DNA of 64,000 nt, taken from Companilactobacillus heilongjiangensis (GTDB taxonomy: Bacteria; Bacillota; Bacilli; Lactobacillales; Lactobacillaceae). Every line of letters starts with the position of its first letter. The first letter of the stretch is position 1. Below the pieces are notes generated by a model. The model saw only the letters and a list, made by a program, of their open reading frames with translations. It was not told where the DNA came from and did no database searches. Location of the stretch: the NCBI RefSeq assembly GCF_000831645.3, contig NZ_CP012559.1:1984001-2048000 (forward strand), in the 5' to 3' direction. Both the position numbers and the translations under genes were made by a program. Below, in pieces: positions 46,858 through 58,297 of the stretch.

Positions 46858-48333
46858 TTAATTAACACCTTGCATCATCTTTTTAATCCATGGAACACAA
46901 AGGATTAACAATACGGCTGCAACTAATGTAACGATACCTGTAACACCGAAGAACATCATTTCGTTATGTGGATCTCCAGGTACGAATAACTTAACGATTT
47001 GAGCATTAGCAGCTTGTCCAGCTGAATCAGCTAGGAACCACATACTCATCATTTGACCAGAGAAAGCCTTTGGAGCCAATTTAGTTGTGGCTGACAATCC
47101 AACTGGTGAGATTAACATTTCACCAATTTCGATGATACCCCAACTTAGAACTAACCAAAGTGGACTAACTTTTCCACTAGGACTTAATCCAATTAAAGGA
47201 ATGATCAAAACAAAGTATGAAATTGCTGTGGCAACTAATCCCATCCAGAATTTAGATGGTGATGATGGTTGTCTCTTGCTCAACTTAATCCATAACCAAG
47301 CAAAGAATGGTGTATAGATAATGATGAAGAATGGGTTAAGCATTTGGAATTGTGGTGCTGATAAATGCAATCCAGCGAAGTTTAGTTGTGTTTGTTCTGC
47401 AGCAAACAATGCCAAAACAACTGAACCTTGTTCTTCAATTGCCCAGAAAATCATAGCGGCAATGAACAATGGAATATATGCAAAAACACGTGATCTTTCA
47501 ACTTTAGTAACTTTTTTACTCGTTAGCATCATGATGAAGTAACCAACAGGCAAACCGATACCCAAGATACTGATGATCGTTATAACGTTGTCAATTGTAA
47601 AGGCGCGTGCAAAAATCAATGCCACAACAATGATAACAATTGCTACAACTACGATTGAAACTCGTTTGATAAATCTACCACGTTCAGCATCCGTAATTGG
47701 ATCTGGAGCGTGCAAACTTGATTCTGGCAAGTACTTACGTCCGTCCCACCAGTAAACGATCAAACCAATGAACATACCGATAGCAGCTAATGAGAAACCA
47801 GCGTGGAAATTAAATGCGTTACTCATACTGTTAACAGCTTGTGGAGCAAATAGTGAACCCAAGTTGATACCCATGACATAAATACTGAAGCCGGAGTCAC
47901 GTCTTGGATCTCCCTCAGAATACAATCCACCAACCATTTCGGATACGTTTGGTTTCAAAAGTCCAGTACCAATAACAATTAGTCCAATAGATAGGAACAA
48001 TCCAGTTTCACCAATTGGAAGCGATAAGACGATGTGACCAAACATGATCAACACACCACCCCAGAAGACTGTTCTTCTGGCTCCCAAAAGTCTATCACTG
48101 ATAAATCCACCTAGGACACTTGACATATAAACAAGTGAACCATAGATAGACATAACAGAAGCAGCAGTGGTACGGTCCATCCCTAGACCACCCTTAGTTA
48201 CTGCATAGTACATGTAGAAAAGTAAAATGGCACGCATACCGTAGTAACTGAATCTTTCCCAAAATTCAGTTAGGAATAATGTACGCAAGCCTGTCGGTTG
48301 TCCGAAGAAACCTCGATCTTTTTTCTCGTCCAT
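46858..48333 (-). CDS. dtpT: proton-dependent di-/tripeptide transporter, POT family
   Basis: 491 aa with 14 membrane segments, as in bacterial POT proteins. The opening GFFGQPTGLRTLFLTEFWER carries the ExxER motif for proton coupling, and GGFISDRLLGARRTVFWGG is the first PTR2 signature; a second is near FSIYVMGINLGSLF. It imports small peptides, a main nitrogen source for lactobacilli. It is monocistronic between E12 and glpK. Confidence 0.93.
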   Translation of the reverse strand: MDEKKDRGFFGQPTGLRTLFLTEFWERFSYYGMRAILLFYMYYAVTKGGLGMDRTTAASVMSIYGSLVYMSSVLGGFISDRLLGARRTVFWGGVLIMFGHIVLSLPIGETGLFLSIGLIVIGTGLLKPNVSEMVGGLYSEGDPRRDSGFSIYVMGINLGSLFAPQAVNSMSNAFNFHAGFSLAAIGMFIGLIVYWWDGRKYLPESSLHAPDPITDAERGRFIKRVSIVVVAIVIIVVALIFARAFTIDNVITIISILGIGLPVGYFIMMLTSKKVTKVERSRVFAYIPLFIAAMIFWAIEEQGSVVLALFAAEQTQLNFAGLHLSAPQFQMLNPFFIIIYTPFFAWLWIKLSKRQPSSPSKFWMGLVATAISYFVLIIPLIGLSPSGKVSPLWLVLSWGIIEIGEMLISPVGLSATTKLAPKAFSGQMMSMWFLADSAGQAANAQIVKLFVPGDPHNEMMFFGVTGIVTLVAAVLLILCVPWIKKMMQGVN

Positions 48334-48439
48334 TAAAAAATTCTCCTCACATTACACAATGATGTATTAATATTAAACTTTCAAATTCTTCGTGTCAAAG
48401 TATTTTTAATAAAAATACTGCAAATCCTTATATACCAAC

Positions 48440-48478
48440 AAAAAAAAATAAGAGCCCTTTAATATAGGCTCTTATTTT
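48440..48478 (-). terminator. terminator after the second glpK
   Basis: AAATAAGAGCC pairs with GGCTCTTATTT, followed on the minus strand by T8. Confidence 0.88.
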
Positions 48479-49980
48479 TATACCCGGTGTTTGAACGCCA
48501 TAGTTGCCTTCACAGCGTCTTTCCAACCAGCATAGAGATCCTGACGAACTGAATCGTCCATCTCTGATTGATAAATTTTTCCAGTTTCATAATTCTTTTT
48601 AATATCATCCAAATCTTTCCAGAAACCGACACCTAAGCCAGCCATAAAAGCTACCCCTAAGGAAGTCGTTTCTAATTCGGAAGATCTTTGAAGTTGAATG
48701 CCCAAGATATCGGCTTGGAACTGCATCAAATAATCGTTAGCCGAAGCTGCCCCATCAACCTTTAGAACTTCAATTGGAATCTTGGAATCAGAACTCATTG
48801 TTTCAATGATATCTTTAGTTTGATAAGCAATTGCCTGTAACGTTGCTTTAATTAAGTCATTATCCGTTGTCCCACGAGTGATACCAAAAATTGTTCCGTG
48901 AGCTTCATTATCCCAGTATGGTGCGCCTAAACCGGCAAAAGCTGGGACAACATAGACTTCATCTTTACTTGTAGAAGCTTTGGCAGCATCCGAAGTTTCT
49001 GGAGTGCTGTTAATCATACGCATATCATCACGCAACCACTGTAACGCCGCTCCAGCCACAAAGACACTACCCTCTAAGGCATACTTGACTTGACCGTTAA
49101 CGTCATAAGCAATTGTTGTCAATAAATTATTGTCAGACAAAGCTGGTTTATCGCCGGTATTCATCACCGCAAAAGCACCAGTTCCATATGTGTTTTTGAC
49201 CATCCCTTTTTCAAAAGCCATTTGACCAAAGAGTGAAGCTTGTTGCGAACCAGTCATACCAGAAATAGGAATCTCTGAACCATAGAATTGATAATTTTTC
49301 GTTACACCAAAGATTTCTGAGTTTGACTTAACTTCTGGCAACATTGACTTGGGAATATTAAAGAATTTTAATAATTCATCGTCCCATTCCAACGTGTTGA
49401 TATTATAAAGCATCGTTCTGCTGGCATTGGCACAGTCAGTCGCAAAACTTTCACCATCAGTTAATTTCCACAATAACCAAGTATTGACTGTTCCAAAGAG
49501 CAACTCACCTTTTTCAGCACGTTCTTGGGCACCGTCAACGTGATCCAAAATCCAGCGTATTTTAGTGGCAGAGAAATATGGACTGATTATCAAGCCAGTT
49601 TTTTGATGGATTTCATCTTTATAACCAGCTTTAATCAAGTCATTGGCTAAACCGGCAGTTTGACGACTTTGCCAGACAATAGCGTTATAAATTGGCAAAC
49701 CAGTCTCCTTGTCCCAAACAATCGTTGTTTCACGTTGACTGGCGATACCAATTGCTTTAATTTGAGCAGGCTTAATTCCCGAATCAATCAACGCAGTGGC
49801 AATCGTCGTTTGGACAGCATTCCACAACGCATTAGGATCATGCTCGACCCAACCTGGATTCGGCAAAATTTGTTCAATTGGATGTCTGGCAACTGCGACC
49901 TTTTTTCCACTGTGATCAAAGATGATAGCTCGAGCAGTCGTCGTTCCTTCATCGATTGCTAAAATATATTCTTTTTCCAT
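48478..49980 (-). CDS. glycerol kinase paralogue missing the catalytic Asp and the HPr-phosphorylated His
   Basis: 500 aa, clearly GlpK-like and alignable end to end with the upstream gene (about two thirds identical by eye). Two key positions differ. The catalytic Asp of [10 protein letters not shown] is Ser245 here ([10 protein letters not shown]), and the His phosphorylated by HPr in Gram-positive GlpK (YHFYG) is Gln231 (YQFYG). GGAANN near the C-terminus is GAASAND, and TDYSNAS is TDCANAS. The glycerol contacts QRETT and PYFSATK remain. It may be inactive, use another substrate or form mixed oligomers. It lies 39 nt after the intact glpK, past a terminator hairpin. Confidence 0.85.
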   Translation of the reverse strand: MEKEYILAIDEGTTTARAIIFDHSGKKVAVARHPIEQILPNPGWVEHDPNALWNAVQTTIATALIDSGIKPAQIKAIGIASQRETTIVWDKETGLPIYNAIVWQSRQTAGLANDLIKAGYKDEIHQKTGLIISPYFSATKIRWILDHVDGAQERAEKGELLFGTVNTWLLWKLTDGESFATDCANASRTMLYNINTLEWDDELLKFFNIPKSMLPEVKSNSEIFGVTKNYQFYGSEIPISGMTGSQQASLFGQMAFEKGMVKNTYGTGAFAVMNTGDKPALSDNNLLTTIAYDVNGQVKYALEGSVFVAGAALQWLRDDMRMINSTPETSDAAKASTSKDEVYVVPAFAGLGAPYWDNEAHGTIFGITRGTTDNDLIKATLQAIAYQTKDIIETMSSDSKIPIEVLKVDGAASANDYLMQFQADILGIQLQRSSELETTSLGVAFMAGLGVGFWKDLDDIKKNYETGKIYQSEMDDSVRQDLYAGWKDAVKATMAFKHRV

Positions 49981-49998
49981 AATTTACTCCCACACACC

Positions 49999-50019
49999 AA
50001 AAAAGGCGAAGCTCGCCTT

Positions 50020-50021
<2 letters not shown>
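49999..50021 (-). terminator. hairpin between the two glpK genes
   Basis: AAAAGGCGA pairs with TCGCCTTTT, followed on the minus strand by T6. The upstream arm covers the first glpK stop codon. It would reduce read-through into the second copy. Confidence 0.75.
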
Positions 50022-51537
<1,516 letters not shown>

Positions 51538-51542
51538 TCATT

Positions 51543-51590
51543 ATGTAAACGTTTCATACCAAAATATTATAACATTTGCCAAATATTGCA
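51543..51590 (-). promoter_or_regulatory. glpK promoter with cre site
   Basis: On the minus strand TTGTTT, 18-bp spacer, and TG-T-TATAAT (hexamer at 51566-51571). The cre ATGTAAACGTTTCAT (plus strand, 51543-51557) fits WTGNAANCGNWNNCW at 14 of 15 and begins about at the expected start of transcription. Confidence 0.75.
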
Positions 51591-51642
51591 AACAATTATT
51601 AATTTTCTTTCAATATGTTGTCGTTTAGATTATTTTTTAGTC

Positions 51643-54174
51643 TTAATTTCTTTTCTTTATTAAATAATTGAATCCAATAAATAGAATAATCGAAATAGTT
51701 GAAACAATCCAGCCTAACTTCAAACCAGGGACTTGATAATTCAAAACAACTTGGTGATGACCACTTTTCAAATCGATTGCCATCAGATTATCGACAACTT
51801 TATGAATTTTAACTTTTTTACCATCAACGTGTGCATTCCAACCATCATCGTATGGAATACTGAATAGCATTGGTGAAGCTTCTGGGACGTCGATTGTCCC
51901 CCGCACCGTATCATGATTCAAATCAGATGTAATCTTCAGTGAATTGTTACGGAACTTGTGCAATGACTGTAAGAAAGCCTTTTGATCCAAGGATTGGAAA
52001 TACTCAGGATTTAAATCGAGCGACTTATCAGTCACAATTTTTACTTGCACCTTTTTGTTCCGCTTGAAATGACCTAATCGTAAAGTGGCGGCTTTATAAA
52101 CATTGATTGGCTCCGTATCGACCCGCTTACCATTGACGTAAATTTTAGCTTTATCGTAATTCATCGGCGAAACGTAAAAATACATTGGACCACTGGCACG
52201 AGTCACCAATTGATATGTATACATCGTTTTATTTTTAACATTCGTCTGTTGCATGCTGGTCATCAAAGCATTCTTCAGATACTCATAACTATTGCCATTC
52301 AAAGATTGCCAAAGTCGATCTTGATTTGCTAAAGCTCGTTTCGAATACATTTGGAATCCATAAACATCTGAATTAACTAAGAATCCCAACGTTGGCGCAT
52401 TGTAATTTTCCTCGACTTGATAGTGATTGTCCCACTGGCGAACCCGATAATATACACCCAACAAGGCATTGGTCAAATTCGTTCCACCAAAATAACTTAT
52501 TCGACGGACATTAACACTGTAATAACCTAAATTATGCATCATTTCTAACGTATTCTGATTCAACGTTGAACTGTAAAGACTGACACCATTGATATTGAAC
52601 AGAATTGGATCATTGTAATTGTTGTATTTTTCCGGAAAAGCTTTATTCAATCCCGACTTGGAAACGATAATTCGATGTCCCAGATGACTTCTATCTTTGA
52701 CATTCTTCAAAATTGCATCTTCTTTGGCAAACTCTTCTCGATAGACCAACTGATTACCAAAGCCAGCCGTACTCATGACCGAAGTGAAATTAGCAATAAC
52801 TTCAAACGACATCATCAGAATAACTACAACTAGGAACTTTCGATTCATATGGAAAGCCAACAATATTGCACCCGAAATAATGATACAGACGATACTCAAC
52901 CAAAAATATCGACCGTCATATTCACGGTTCGGCATACCAAAGCCGAGCTTTTCAATAATTCGTGGCAACAACCATTCCGTCGAATAACCGATACAGACTA
53001 GAATTCCCGCCAAACATGTGCTCTTAATGATGGTGCTCATATTTTCAAAGACACCAGCATCAAAAGCTTTGTAAGCAATAAAGATACAGACGAACGTGAA
53101 AATGAAACTATTTCGGAACGGAAAACCAGCTGGATTTTGGAACATATGCCACACCGTATTGAAAGTCGTGACAAACATGCTGATAAGTAGCGTCCCCAGC
53201 AGCAATGTTGAGTACCACTTATCTTTATTAGAAATCCGGTCACTGAGGAAAAATGCCAGCAATAAAATCAAAATTGTCGAAGTCATGAAAACTGACGGCC
53301 CATGCTCAAGTCGTTGGTTGAAAGTATTGCCGCCGATTCCCAATTCCGTCAGTGCTTCTAAGCCAAAGCGAGCTGATGGTAAATAGTTCAACACATTGAA
53401 AGAAGTTTTCGCAGTCTTCAACATACCGGCTAACGTTGGTACCAGTACAACTGCCGAACTCATTCCCGCCAGAATTGAGGTAATCAAATAAGTTCTAATC
53501 ACTCGCCATTTGTTGTGCGCCTGAAAGAGATTATTTTCCAAACCAATATATATGAAGAAACAGACTGAAAAGATACACAACATGTACCCTAAATAATAGT
53601 TAAAAATGATTGCTAAAAGAATTGAAAAGAAGTAAAGCACATACTGTTGTTTCTTGATAACTTTCATTACACCGACAGCCACCAACGGTAACATTATCAA
53701 TGCATCAAGCCACATCAGATCATAAAAATATGATGCCACAAATCCGCAGAAACTATAGGCAATTGTGAACATATAATTTGCGACCGATATTTTCTGAAAA
53801 TAGGATTTCAAAAAGTACGCCATCGTAACGCCCATGCTCGAAATTTTCAGCATGATGATAATATTTGCGGCAGCTGGAATCCCCTTAGGACTAAATAAAA
53901 CCAATAACAAATTAAATGGCGATAATAAATAATAACTAATCACTGGGAAGAAGTTGTCTCCCAGTGATTGGCTGAATAAGTAGAGATGAACATTGCCCGT
54001 TACCAATTGACGTCTTAACTCGGTCAAGAATGCTAAGTATTGAGTCCCTAGGTCACTGCTAAGAAAATTATTGTTACCAAAAGGAACCAAGCCAACATAG
54101 GCAAAGGTAATTGAAATAATAACGAAATTAATAAAAAACGCTCCAAGATAATACAGGATACGACGTTTCGACAT
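51643..54174 (-). CDS. yfhO: YfhO-family membrane glycosyltransferase
   Basis: 843 aa. About 12-13 membrane segments in the first ~480 residues, a large outer domain (~490-800) and a final segment (LGWIVSTISIILFIGFNYLI). The first outer loop holds FLSSDLGTQYLAFLTEL, the acidic GT-C motif. Family members glycosylate lipoteichoic acid in Bacillus, Listeria and relatives. Here the sugar is unknown. Repeat E13 begins 40 bp upstream of the start. Confidence 0.88.
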   Translation of the reverse strand: MSKRRILYYLGAFFINFVIISITFAYVGLVPFGNNNFLSSDLGTQYLAFLTELRRQLVTGNVHLYLFSQSLGDNFFPVISYYLLSPFNLLLVLFSPKGIPAAANIIIMLKISSMGVTMAYFLKSYFQKISVANYMFTIAYSFCGFVASYFYDLMWLDALIMLPLVAVGVMKVIKKQQYVLYFFSILLAIIFNYYLGYMLCIFSVCFFIYIGLENNLFQAHNKWRVIRTYLITSILAGMSSAVVLVPTLAGMLKTAKTSFNVLNYLPSARFGLEALTELGIGGNTFNQRLEHGPSVFMTSTILILLLAFFLSDRISNKDKWYSTLLLGTLLISMFVTTFNTVWHMFQNPAGFPFRNSFIFTFVCIFIAYKAFDAGVFENMSTIIKSTCLAGILVCIGYSTEWLLPRIIEKLGFGMPNREYDGRYFWLSIVCIIISGAILLAFHMNRKFLVVVILMMSFEVIANFTSVMSTAGFGNQLVYREEFAKEDAILKNVKDRSHLGHRIIVSKSGLNKAFPEKYNNYNDPILFNINGVSLYSSTLNQNTLEMMHNLGYYSVNVRRISYFGGTNLTNALLGVYYRVRQWDNHYQVEENYNAPTLGFLVNSDVYGFQMYSKRALANQDRLWQSLNGNSYEYLKNALMTSMQQTNVKNKTMYTYQLVTRASGPMYFYVSPMNYDKAKIYVNGKRVDTEPINVYKAATLRLGHFKRNKKVQVKIVTDKSLDLNPEYFQSLDQKAFLQSLHKFRNNSLKITSDLNHDTVRGTIDVPEASPMLFSIPYDDGWNAHVDGKKVKIHKVVDNLMAIDLKSGHHQVVLNYQVPGLKLGWIVSTISIILFIGFNYLIKKRN

Positions 54175-54213
54175 AATAATAGAGTCTCCTTAACTAAAGG
54201 CTGGGTTTTAGGT

Positions 54214-54402
54214 TGCCGCCTACAGTTGTCAGTAATTTTTTACCAGCTATGAGGACCGGTCCGAGCCAAAGTGCGGTCTCGAACCTCGGTTTGAAGCCTC
54301 ACCAAAAACCGGTAAGTCTCCAAACACGCCCTGTGGTGTAAGAGCTAAAGTTCTAACGCCACCTCCACAGCAGGTAAAAATCACTGACAACTTCCGGCTA
54401 AG
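54214..54402 (-). repeat. cloverleaf intergenic repeat E13
   Basis: Full copy. Closing stem GTTGTCAGT-ATTTTT / AAAAAT-ACTGACAAC with one mismatch; P2 GGCGTTAGAAC / GCTCTTACACC, partly mismatched. Junction pair A:T. It lies 40 bp upstream of yfhO. Between it and the small gene at 54760 there is AT-rich sequence and one terminator. Confidence 0.88.
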
Positions 54403-54629
54403 ATATATCTTTATCAACATTTAAATTGATATATCTGATTCGAATATTTCAAAAGCTACATAAATAACTAAACTATAATTTAGAATTTCAAGTATATTCT
54501 CAATCCATAAAATCATAGTAATTATCTATTTTTGACCATTTGAACTCCCTCAAAGATTCCACCCTTTAGTCTTTTACTAACTACTCAAATCATATGGGAT
54601 AATGCGGATAAATGCAAAAATGAAGGCGC

Positions 54630-54655
54630 AAAAAAGGCTTGCTTGCGCAAGCCTG
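54630..54655 (-). terminator. terminator of the 33-aa gene
   Basis: AGGCTTG pairs with CAAGCCT around CTTGCG, followed on the minus strand by T6. Confidence 0.8.
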
Positions 54656-54759
54656 TCATATCTTTTTTCATATATTTTCCTCGGATTATTTTTTTATTGA
54701 TTTTGTTTTTGAATGTGAGTAATTTTGGTTCTCGTATTTTTGTATTTTCTAATAGTAAA

Positions 54760-54861
54760 TTAGTTCAAGAATTTCTTATCATTGTGATCTTTAATCATTT
54801 TAGTGCACGCAGCTGCTAAAACAGATACGCCCGTTAGAACGAGAATTGGATGTTTTTTCAT
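54760..54861 (-). CDS. 33-aa membrane or lipoprotein-like small protein
   Basis: Short frame with a strong ribosome site (GAGGTG, six bases before ATG) and a good terminator about 105 bp downstream. It reads MKKHPILVLTGVSVLAAAC followed by the basic/polar tail TKMIKDHNDKKFLN. One hydrophobic segment (residues 5-18) ends in AAAC, which resembles but does not fully fit a lipobox. It could be a small membrane protein, a tiny lipoprotein or a type I toxin-like peptide; it lacks the Fst/Ldr pattern. No antisense RNA was identified. I do not recognise it. Confidence 0.6.
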   Translation of the reverse strand: MKKHPILVLTGVSVLAAACTKMIKDHNDKKFLN

Positions 54862-54960
54862 ATGTTTCACCTCGTTTTTTTAATAGCCATATTTGACTAT
54901 GTATACATAATAACCAGATATTATGAAAATGGGGTGCGGAAAGTTTGAATTATTTATGAC

Positions 54961-55145
54961 TTTCCGTCTACAGGGATGAGAATATATACCTGCTATGCGG
55001 ACCGGCCCGAGCCACAGTTCGGTCTCGGACCTCGGTTTGAAGCCTTACCAAAGTTCGGTAAGTCTCCAAACTCGCCCGGTGGTGTAACGGCTAAAGCCGT
55101 AACGCCACTGTCACAGCCGGTATATATTCTCATCCCTTCCGACTC
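54961..55145 (-). repeat. cloverleaf intergenic repeat E14
   Basis: Full copy. Closing stem GGGATGAGAATATATACC / GGTATATATTCTCATCCC is 18 bp perfect; P2 GGCGTTACGGC / GCCGTTACACC. Junction pair C:G. Same orientation as E13, so this pair is not inverted. It lies between the small gene and the NTF2-like gene. Confidence 0.92.
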
Positions 55146-55188
55146 TTCTTTTTCTGACTATTTTATTGACTATATCGATAATACTTAT

Positions 55189-55518
55189 TTAACCAGGTAA
55201 AATCTGGACACCTTTTAATTGGTCGCCCATAACCAACATTTTGAATGGACTCGTTCCATTAAAACCATTTCCGCTCACTTCTAAGTTAACTATCCAGCTA
55301 TCATCAGGATTCTGTTTGGCATCGACAAGTTCGAAGTGAGATTTCTTACCGATATTATCAGTCTGATTCCACTTAGCAATTTCAGCGGGACCATTGTATT
55401 CGGTGCCCCAATCGTTCAGTACGGCATCGTTAGTAAATAGGTTAACAAACCCCGTTGAATCAGCGTTATTAGTAGCCTTTATAAAGTTTGTGATTGCCAC
55501 TGGTAAATTAGTATCCAT
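55189..55518 (-). CDS. NTF2/SnoaL-like small protein
   Basis: 109 aa from the ATG at 55518, chosen for the perfect GGAGG five bases upstream. It opens MDTNLPVAITNFIKATNNAD, and FTNDAVLNDWGTEYNGPAEI matches the SnoaL-like/NTF2 cone fold, a pocket used by many enzymes and binding proteins. No family-specific catalytic set can be assigned. It is cytosolic and monocistronic, near a terminator shared with its neighbour. Confidence 0.75.
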   Translation of the reverse strand: MDTNLPVAITNFIKATNNADSTGFVNLFTNDAVLNDWGTEYNGPAEIAKWNQTDNIGKKSHFELVDAKQNPDDSWIVNLEVSGNGFNGTSPFKMLVMGDQLKGVQILPG

Positions 55519-55583
55519 AATAACCTCCAGAAAATGTAATTTAATATTGACCTTAGTTAAACACTTGCTGAAAATTGATTCAA

Positions 55584-55625
55584 CAAAAAACATTGGAACC
55601 TAATTCGCGATTCCAATGTTTTTTT
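55584..55625 (-). terminator. terminator of the 108-aa gene, bidirectional
   Basis: CATTGGAA pairs with TTCCAATG, flanked by A and T runs. Confidence 0.8.
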
Positions 55626-55629
55626 GAAA

Positions 55630-55956
55630 CTATTTATACTTATTCATATTAGTAACAAAATCACTCAACAAAGCTGGATCAATATCCTTATCGGCTTGCA
55701 GTCTTTTAACCAACCATTCACCGAGTTGATAATAACTGCCCCGCTCCAACTCAAACTTCTGGTCATAAACATAACGAATAGCATTTTCATACTTATGATG
55801 TTGCAACAAATTATCCAAATCCTGATAAACCTTACCTTCCGATTCATTCTGTTGATAAATGGCTTCAGTCTTCTGAGAACCGTGATCATCAATCACAATA
55901 TCAAAATCCTCAGACGTTTTATTCTGATGCATAATAAGATTACTGTCGTTATCCAT
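55630..55956 (-). CDS. protein of unknown function, acidic
   Basis: 108 aa from the ATG at 55956 (GAGG eight bases upstream). No signal peptide or membrane segment. The first ~45 residues are polar and probably disordered (NKTSEDFDIVIDDHGSQKTE); the rest looks helical (LDNLLQHHKYENAIRYVYDQ). I do not recognise a family. It is transcribed alone between E15 and the terminator. Confidence 0.6.
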   Translation of the reverse strand: MDNDSNLIMHQNKTSEDFDIVIDDHGSQKTEAIYQQNESEGKVYQDLDNLLQHHKYENAIRYVYDQKFELERGSYYQLGEWLVKRLQADKDIDPALLSDFVTNMNKYK

Positions 55957-56035
55957 AAGTTCATCCTCATTTTTCAAAGTTTTAGAAAATTTCAAAAAAA
56001 TATTTACTACAAATAATTTCGTCATCTAGATACAT

Positions 56036-56220
56036 TAGTCGGAGGTTGCGAGAAAATTTACCCGCTATGGAGGTGGAGTTAGGACTAAAGTCCTAACTCC
56101 ACAGGGCGTGTTTGGAGACTTACCGGTCTTTGGTAAGGCTTCAAACCGAGGTTCGAGACCGCACTTTGGCTCGGGCCAGTCCTCATAGCAGGTGAATTTT
56201 TCTCGCAACCGGAGACGGCA
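56036..56220 (+). repeat. cloverleaf intergenic repeat E15
   Basis: Full copy. Closing stem GGTTGCGAGAAAATT / AATTTTTCTCGCAACC with one bulged base; P2 GGAGTTAGGAC / GTCCTAACTCC is perfect. Junction pair A:T. Its base (GTCGGAGG / CCGGAGAC) mixes the two end flavours. Lies downstream of nox. Confidence 0.92.
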
Positions 56221-56243
56221 CCCAAACTATAGAGCTAATGCAC

Positions 56244-56275
56244 AAAAAAAGCAGTCAAAAATGGCTGCTTTTTCA
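56244..56275 (-). terminator. nox terminator
   Basis: AAGCAG pairs with CTGCTT around TCAAAAATGG, followed on the minus strand by T7. Confidence 0.8.
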
Positions 56276-56304
56276 TTTTATTTTTTTCTATTCAGGGAGT
56301 AATT

Positions 56305-57657
56305 CTATTCTGCTACTTTAGAATCAGCTTTCTCTACAGCGGCACCGGCTAAGGCACTAACATAGTTAACTGGTTTATCAAAGTTTGGTTGGAATAGGAA
56401 GTCAACCATTGATAATTCATCTATCGTAACTTTCTTTTGGATAGCTAATGACAATAGGTTAGCTGATTGTGATACATCATACATACTTGTCAAAGCGCCA
56501 CCTAAAACAACTCTTGTTTCTGGGTCCCAAACGAGATTCATTAAAACAGGTGTTGTTGATAGCATAAATTCAGGGCGATAGTTGTCTTCGAGTGAAACAG
56601 TTTCAACATTCTTGCCCAATACTTCAGCATGTTCTTTAGTCAAACCACTAGCAGCATATGTTCTGCCAAACAATTCAACGGCTGAACTTGCTTGTGTCCC
56701 CATGTATGCGGCAGTATCTTTTTCGATATTCTTACCTACTAAAATACCTTGGCGAACTGAGTTTGTTGCCAATGGAATATATTGGTTATCATTAGTTGGA
56801 TTGTAGTGAACTGATGCAGCATCTCCAGCTGAGAATACATCTTCTTTACTTGTATGCATATACTTATCCACAAGCAATGCACCGTTTGGCAAAGTGTCAA
56901 ATTCATCGGCAAACATCTTTGTGTTAGGACGGAATCCAACGCACATTACGGCAATATCAGCTTCGTAACTGTTCTTGTCAGTTTTAACGATTACACCATT
57001 GCCAGTGTCTTCAAATGATTCAACTTTTTCACCCATACCAAGTTTTACACCGTTGTCGATGTAATCTTTTTCTGCAACAGCTGACATATTAGGATCGAAG
57101 TTCTTTGCTAAAACGTGTGGTAAAGCATCAATCAAAGTTGTTTCTTTGCCCAAAGTAGCGTAACCTTCAGCCAATTCAGCACCGATATAACCAGCACCAA
57201 TAACAATGGCACTCTTAATATCAGCAGCTTTTTCTTTCAATTCGTTAGCGTTTGTCCAGTTCTTGCAAAGCATTACGTGACTTGAATCAATACCTGGAAT
57301 TGGAGGAACGACTGGAGCTGAACCAGTTGTAATTACTAATTTGTCGTATGGTTGTTCAAAAGTTTCGCCATTAACGAGATTTTTAACAGCTAACTTCTTA
57401 TTATCGAAATCAATATTTGTAACATCGTGTTGCATGTGCATGTGAGCACCCAATTCTGTCAAGGCTTCGGGGCTTGCGTAAAACATTTTGTTAGGATCTG
57501 AAACACGGTCACTAACCCATAAAGCAATCCCACATGATAGGAAAGAAAGGTTATCATTACGTTCGAAAACAGAAACTTCCCAATCGGGATGTTCCTTAAG
57601 AATGTTCATAGCTGAGAATGTTCCGGCGTGCGTACAACCTACAATACTTACTTTCAT
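56305..57657 (-). CDS. nox: NADH oxidase, probably H2O-forming
   Basis: 450 aa from the ATG at 57657 (GGGTGG eight bases upstream). FAD-dependent pyridine nucleotide-disulphide fold. The redox-active Cys42 (SFLSCGIALWV) is at the exact position known for NADH oxidase and NADH peroxidase. The NADH-binding GAGYIGAELAEGY follows near residue 160, and the dimerisation domain is C-terminal. It oxidises NADH with O2, resetting NAD+ in aerated cells. A coenzyme-A disulphide reductase is the main alternative. Confidence 0.9.
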   Translation of the reverse strand: MKVSIVGCTHAGTFSAMNILKEHPDWEVSVFERNDNLSFLSCGIALWVSDRVSDPNKMFYASPEALTELGAHMHMQHDVTNIDFDNKKLAVKNLVNGETFEQPYDKLVITTGSAPVVPPIPGIDSSHVMLCKNWTNANELKEKAADIKSAIVIGAGYIGAELAEGYATLGKETTLIDALPHVLAKNFDPNMSAVAEKDYIDNGVKLGMGEKVESFEDTGNGVIVKTDKNSYEADIAVMCVGFRPNTKMFADEFDTLPNGALLVDKYMHTSKEDVFSAGDAASVHYNPTNDNQYIPLATNSVRQGILVGKNIEKDTAAYMGTQASSAVELFGRTYAASGLTKEHAEVLGKNVETVSLEDNYRPEFMLSTTPVLMNLVWDPETRVVLGGALTSMYDVSQSANLLSLAIQKKVTIDELSMVDFLFQPNFDKPVNYVSALAGAAVEKADSKVAE

Positions 57658-57915
57658 AATAAAAACCACCCTTTTTTTAGTAATCTTATAGTTAATATTC
57701 TACCATAATTAAAGCGCTTACATAATATTTAAAAAAATATATCAACATTATAAATGTTGAGAATATTAGCCATAATTTTGCTTATTTAATCCTCATTTTA
57801 CCCCAAAGTGTGTATTATCTCGCATAATGAAGAAAAATTTAGGATACCATTATAATAGAACAATTTACTAAATTTGTTCTATTAAATATAAATAAATATT
57901 TTTTCCAGAAATGAA

Positions 57916-57944
57916 TTTAATTGTTTAAACACATGTGTTATATT
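57916..57944 (+). promoter_or_regulatory. L1 promoter with TGTTTAAACA palindrome
   Basis: TTTAAT (57916-57921), 17-bp spacer, TATATT (57939-57944). The spacer starts with the palindrome TGTTTAAACA (57922-57931). Confidence 0.65.
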
Positions 57945-57950
57945 GTAATC

Positions 57951-58285
57951 GTGAAAGAGGTACAGATATGATCAAATGCATTCCTTCCTTTTTAACTCTT
58001 AATAAGGTTGCGATACACATCCTCATATCGTTAACCTAAAGCTTACTCGCCATTTAGGTGAGAATTGCCCCCCTCAATCAATTCCCACTTAGATACGTTA
58101 TCCCATTACAAATAATTTACTTTGAATGCTTTCGTTAATTTAATTAACAAATCCCTCTCTATTTGACAAATATGGAAACCTCACAAGCATTCATATCTTT
58201 ACCCCTGACACTACTGGTAATGTCGCTACACATTCTTGTAGCAAAGACAAGTTCATCCCCCCAAGATGAGCTTGTTTTTTTTTTT
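57951..58285 (+). ncRNA. candidate small RNA L1
   Basis: About 335 nt from promoter to terminator, paralogous to L2. A Shine-Dalgarno-like GAAAGAGG precedes an ATG (57968) with a 23-codon frame, but alignment with L2 needs indels that break the frame, so RNA rather than peptide is conserved. Shared blocks: a small hairpin CGATA/TATCG; a stem-loop GAATTG/CAATTC with loop containing CCCCCTCAAT; GAATGCTT pairing with AAGCATTC further down; ATCCCTCTC and TTACCCCTGACACTACTGG. C-rich loops can pair with ribosome sites. The terminator is CAAGTTCATC / GATGAGCTTG plus T11 (58247-58285). Confidence 0.6.
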
Positions 58286-58297
58286 GCTTTTTTCTCT

